The translations under genes and the position numbers were made by a program. Below, one piece after another: positions 10,860 through 10,914 of a stretch of DNA of 10,914 nt (position 1 is the stretch's first letter; each line of letters starts with the position of its first letter). The stretch comes from CAYTEH01 sp964436765 (GTDB lineage Bacteria > Patescibacteriota > Gracilibacteria > Peribacterales > Peribacteraceae), in assembly GCA_964436765.1 (NCBI GenBank), contig CAYTEH010000036.1:1-10914 (forward strand), in the 5' to 3' direction. The notes beneath the pieces are model-generated. The model ran no database searches and had not been told where the DNA came from. It saw only the letters and a list, made by a program, of their open reading frames with translations.

Positions 10860-10914
10860 CCGCGGATCCCTCGTACGAAATCCGCTCCGCGGCTTTCTAC
10901 TCGGGATGACAGGG
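10860..10914. repeat. Palindromic REP-like intergenic repeat, cut by the window edge
   Basis: CCGCGGA (10860-10866) and TCCGCGG (10886-10892) form one stem; GCGGAT (10862-10867) and ATCCGC (10880-10885) form an alternative inner stem around the self-complementary TCGTACGA (10871-10878). On the minus strand the right end reads TGTCATCCCGAG (10911-10900), and GAGGGATCCGCGG appears further on. TGTCATCCCGAG followed by GAGGGATC is the pattern of a palindromic intergenic repeat I recall from many bacterial genomes. The 12-mer also occurs inside the TMTC-like gene (3934-3945). Confidence 0.6.

Overview
The window looks like chromosomal DNA from a GC-rich bacterium with a compact genome, plausibly a Candidate Phyla Radiation lineage such as Peregrinibacteria/Peribacteria. 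That placement is inferred from gene content and layout; no rRNA is present. Genes are short versions of their families and intergenic gaps are small. Two convergent gene pairs have touching or overlapping stop codons. TGA is used as a normal stop (SnoaL-like, ABC-F, YggT and histone-like genes), so the lineages that read UGA as glycine are unlikely. There is no transposase, integrase, phage gene or CRISPR array.

Layout, left to right: the N-terminal part of a PAS-domain protein (minus, runs off the left edge); a cluster of hairpins; a tRNA-Gly(UCC) gene (minus) with odd D and T arms; a SnoaL/NTF2-like protein (plus), convergent with an ABC-F ATPase (minus); a roughly 119-nt foldable segment of unknown nature; a membrane GT-C/TMTC-like protein with C-terminal TPRs (minus); a divergent YggT-family membrane protein (plus); an inverted repeat made of AATGAC units; the magnesium transporter/channel MgtE (plus); a Lys/Ala/Pro-rich histone-H1-like protein (plus); interlocked terminators; an unknown 82-aa protein (minus), preceded by a promoter, a Thr-rich mini-ORF and an attenuator-like terminator; then idi, uppS and a mevalonate-kinase-like GHMP kinase (all plus), convergent with a diphosphomevalonate-decarboxylase homologue (minus). 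The right edge holds a palindromic intergenic repeat.

The last third is an isoprenoid block. A mevalonate-kinase-like enzyme and a decarboxylase-type enzyme would lead to IPP, Idi converts IPP to DMAPP, and UppS makes the long cis-polyprenyl diphosphate carrier used for cell-wall and surface glycans. The membrane TMTC-like protein could use a lipid-linked sugar donor, which would connect it to the same metabolism, but that link is only inferred.

The observations most worth following are: (1) a TANNNT -10-like hexamer 6-8 nt before the start codon of at least six genes, with no Shine-Dalgarno, suggesting widespread leaderless transcription; (2) a possible translation-coupled attenuator upstream of the 82-aa gene; (3) two related repeats, 51 bp aligned without gaps, in inverted orientation on either side of uppS; (4) an Asn where the decarboxylase family has its catalytic Asp; (5) the unexplained structured segment between the TMTC-like and ABC-F genes.
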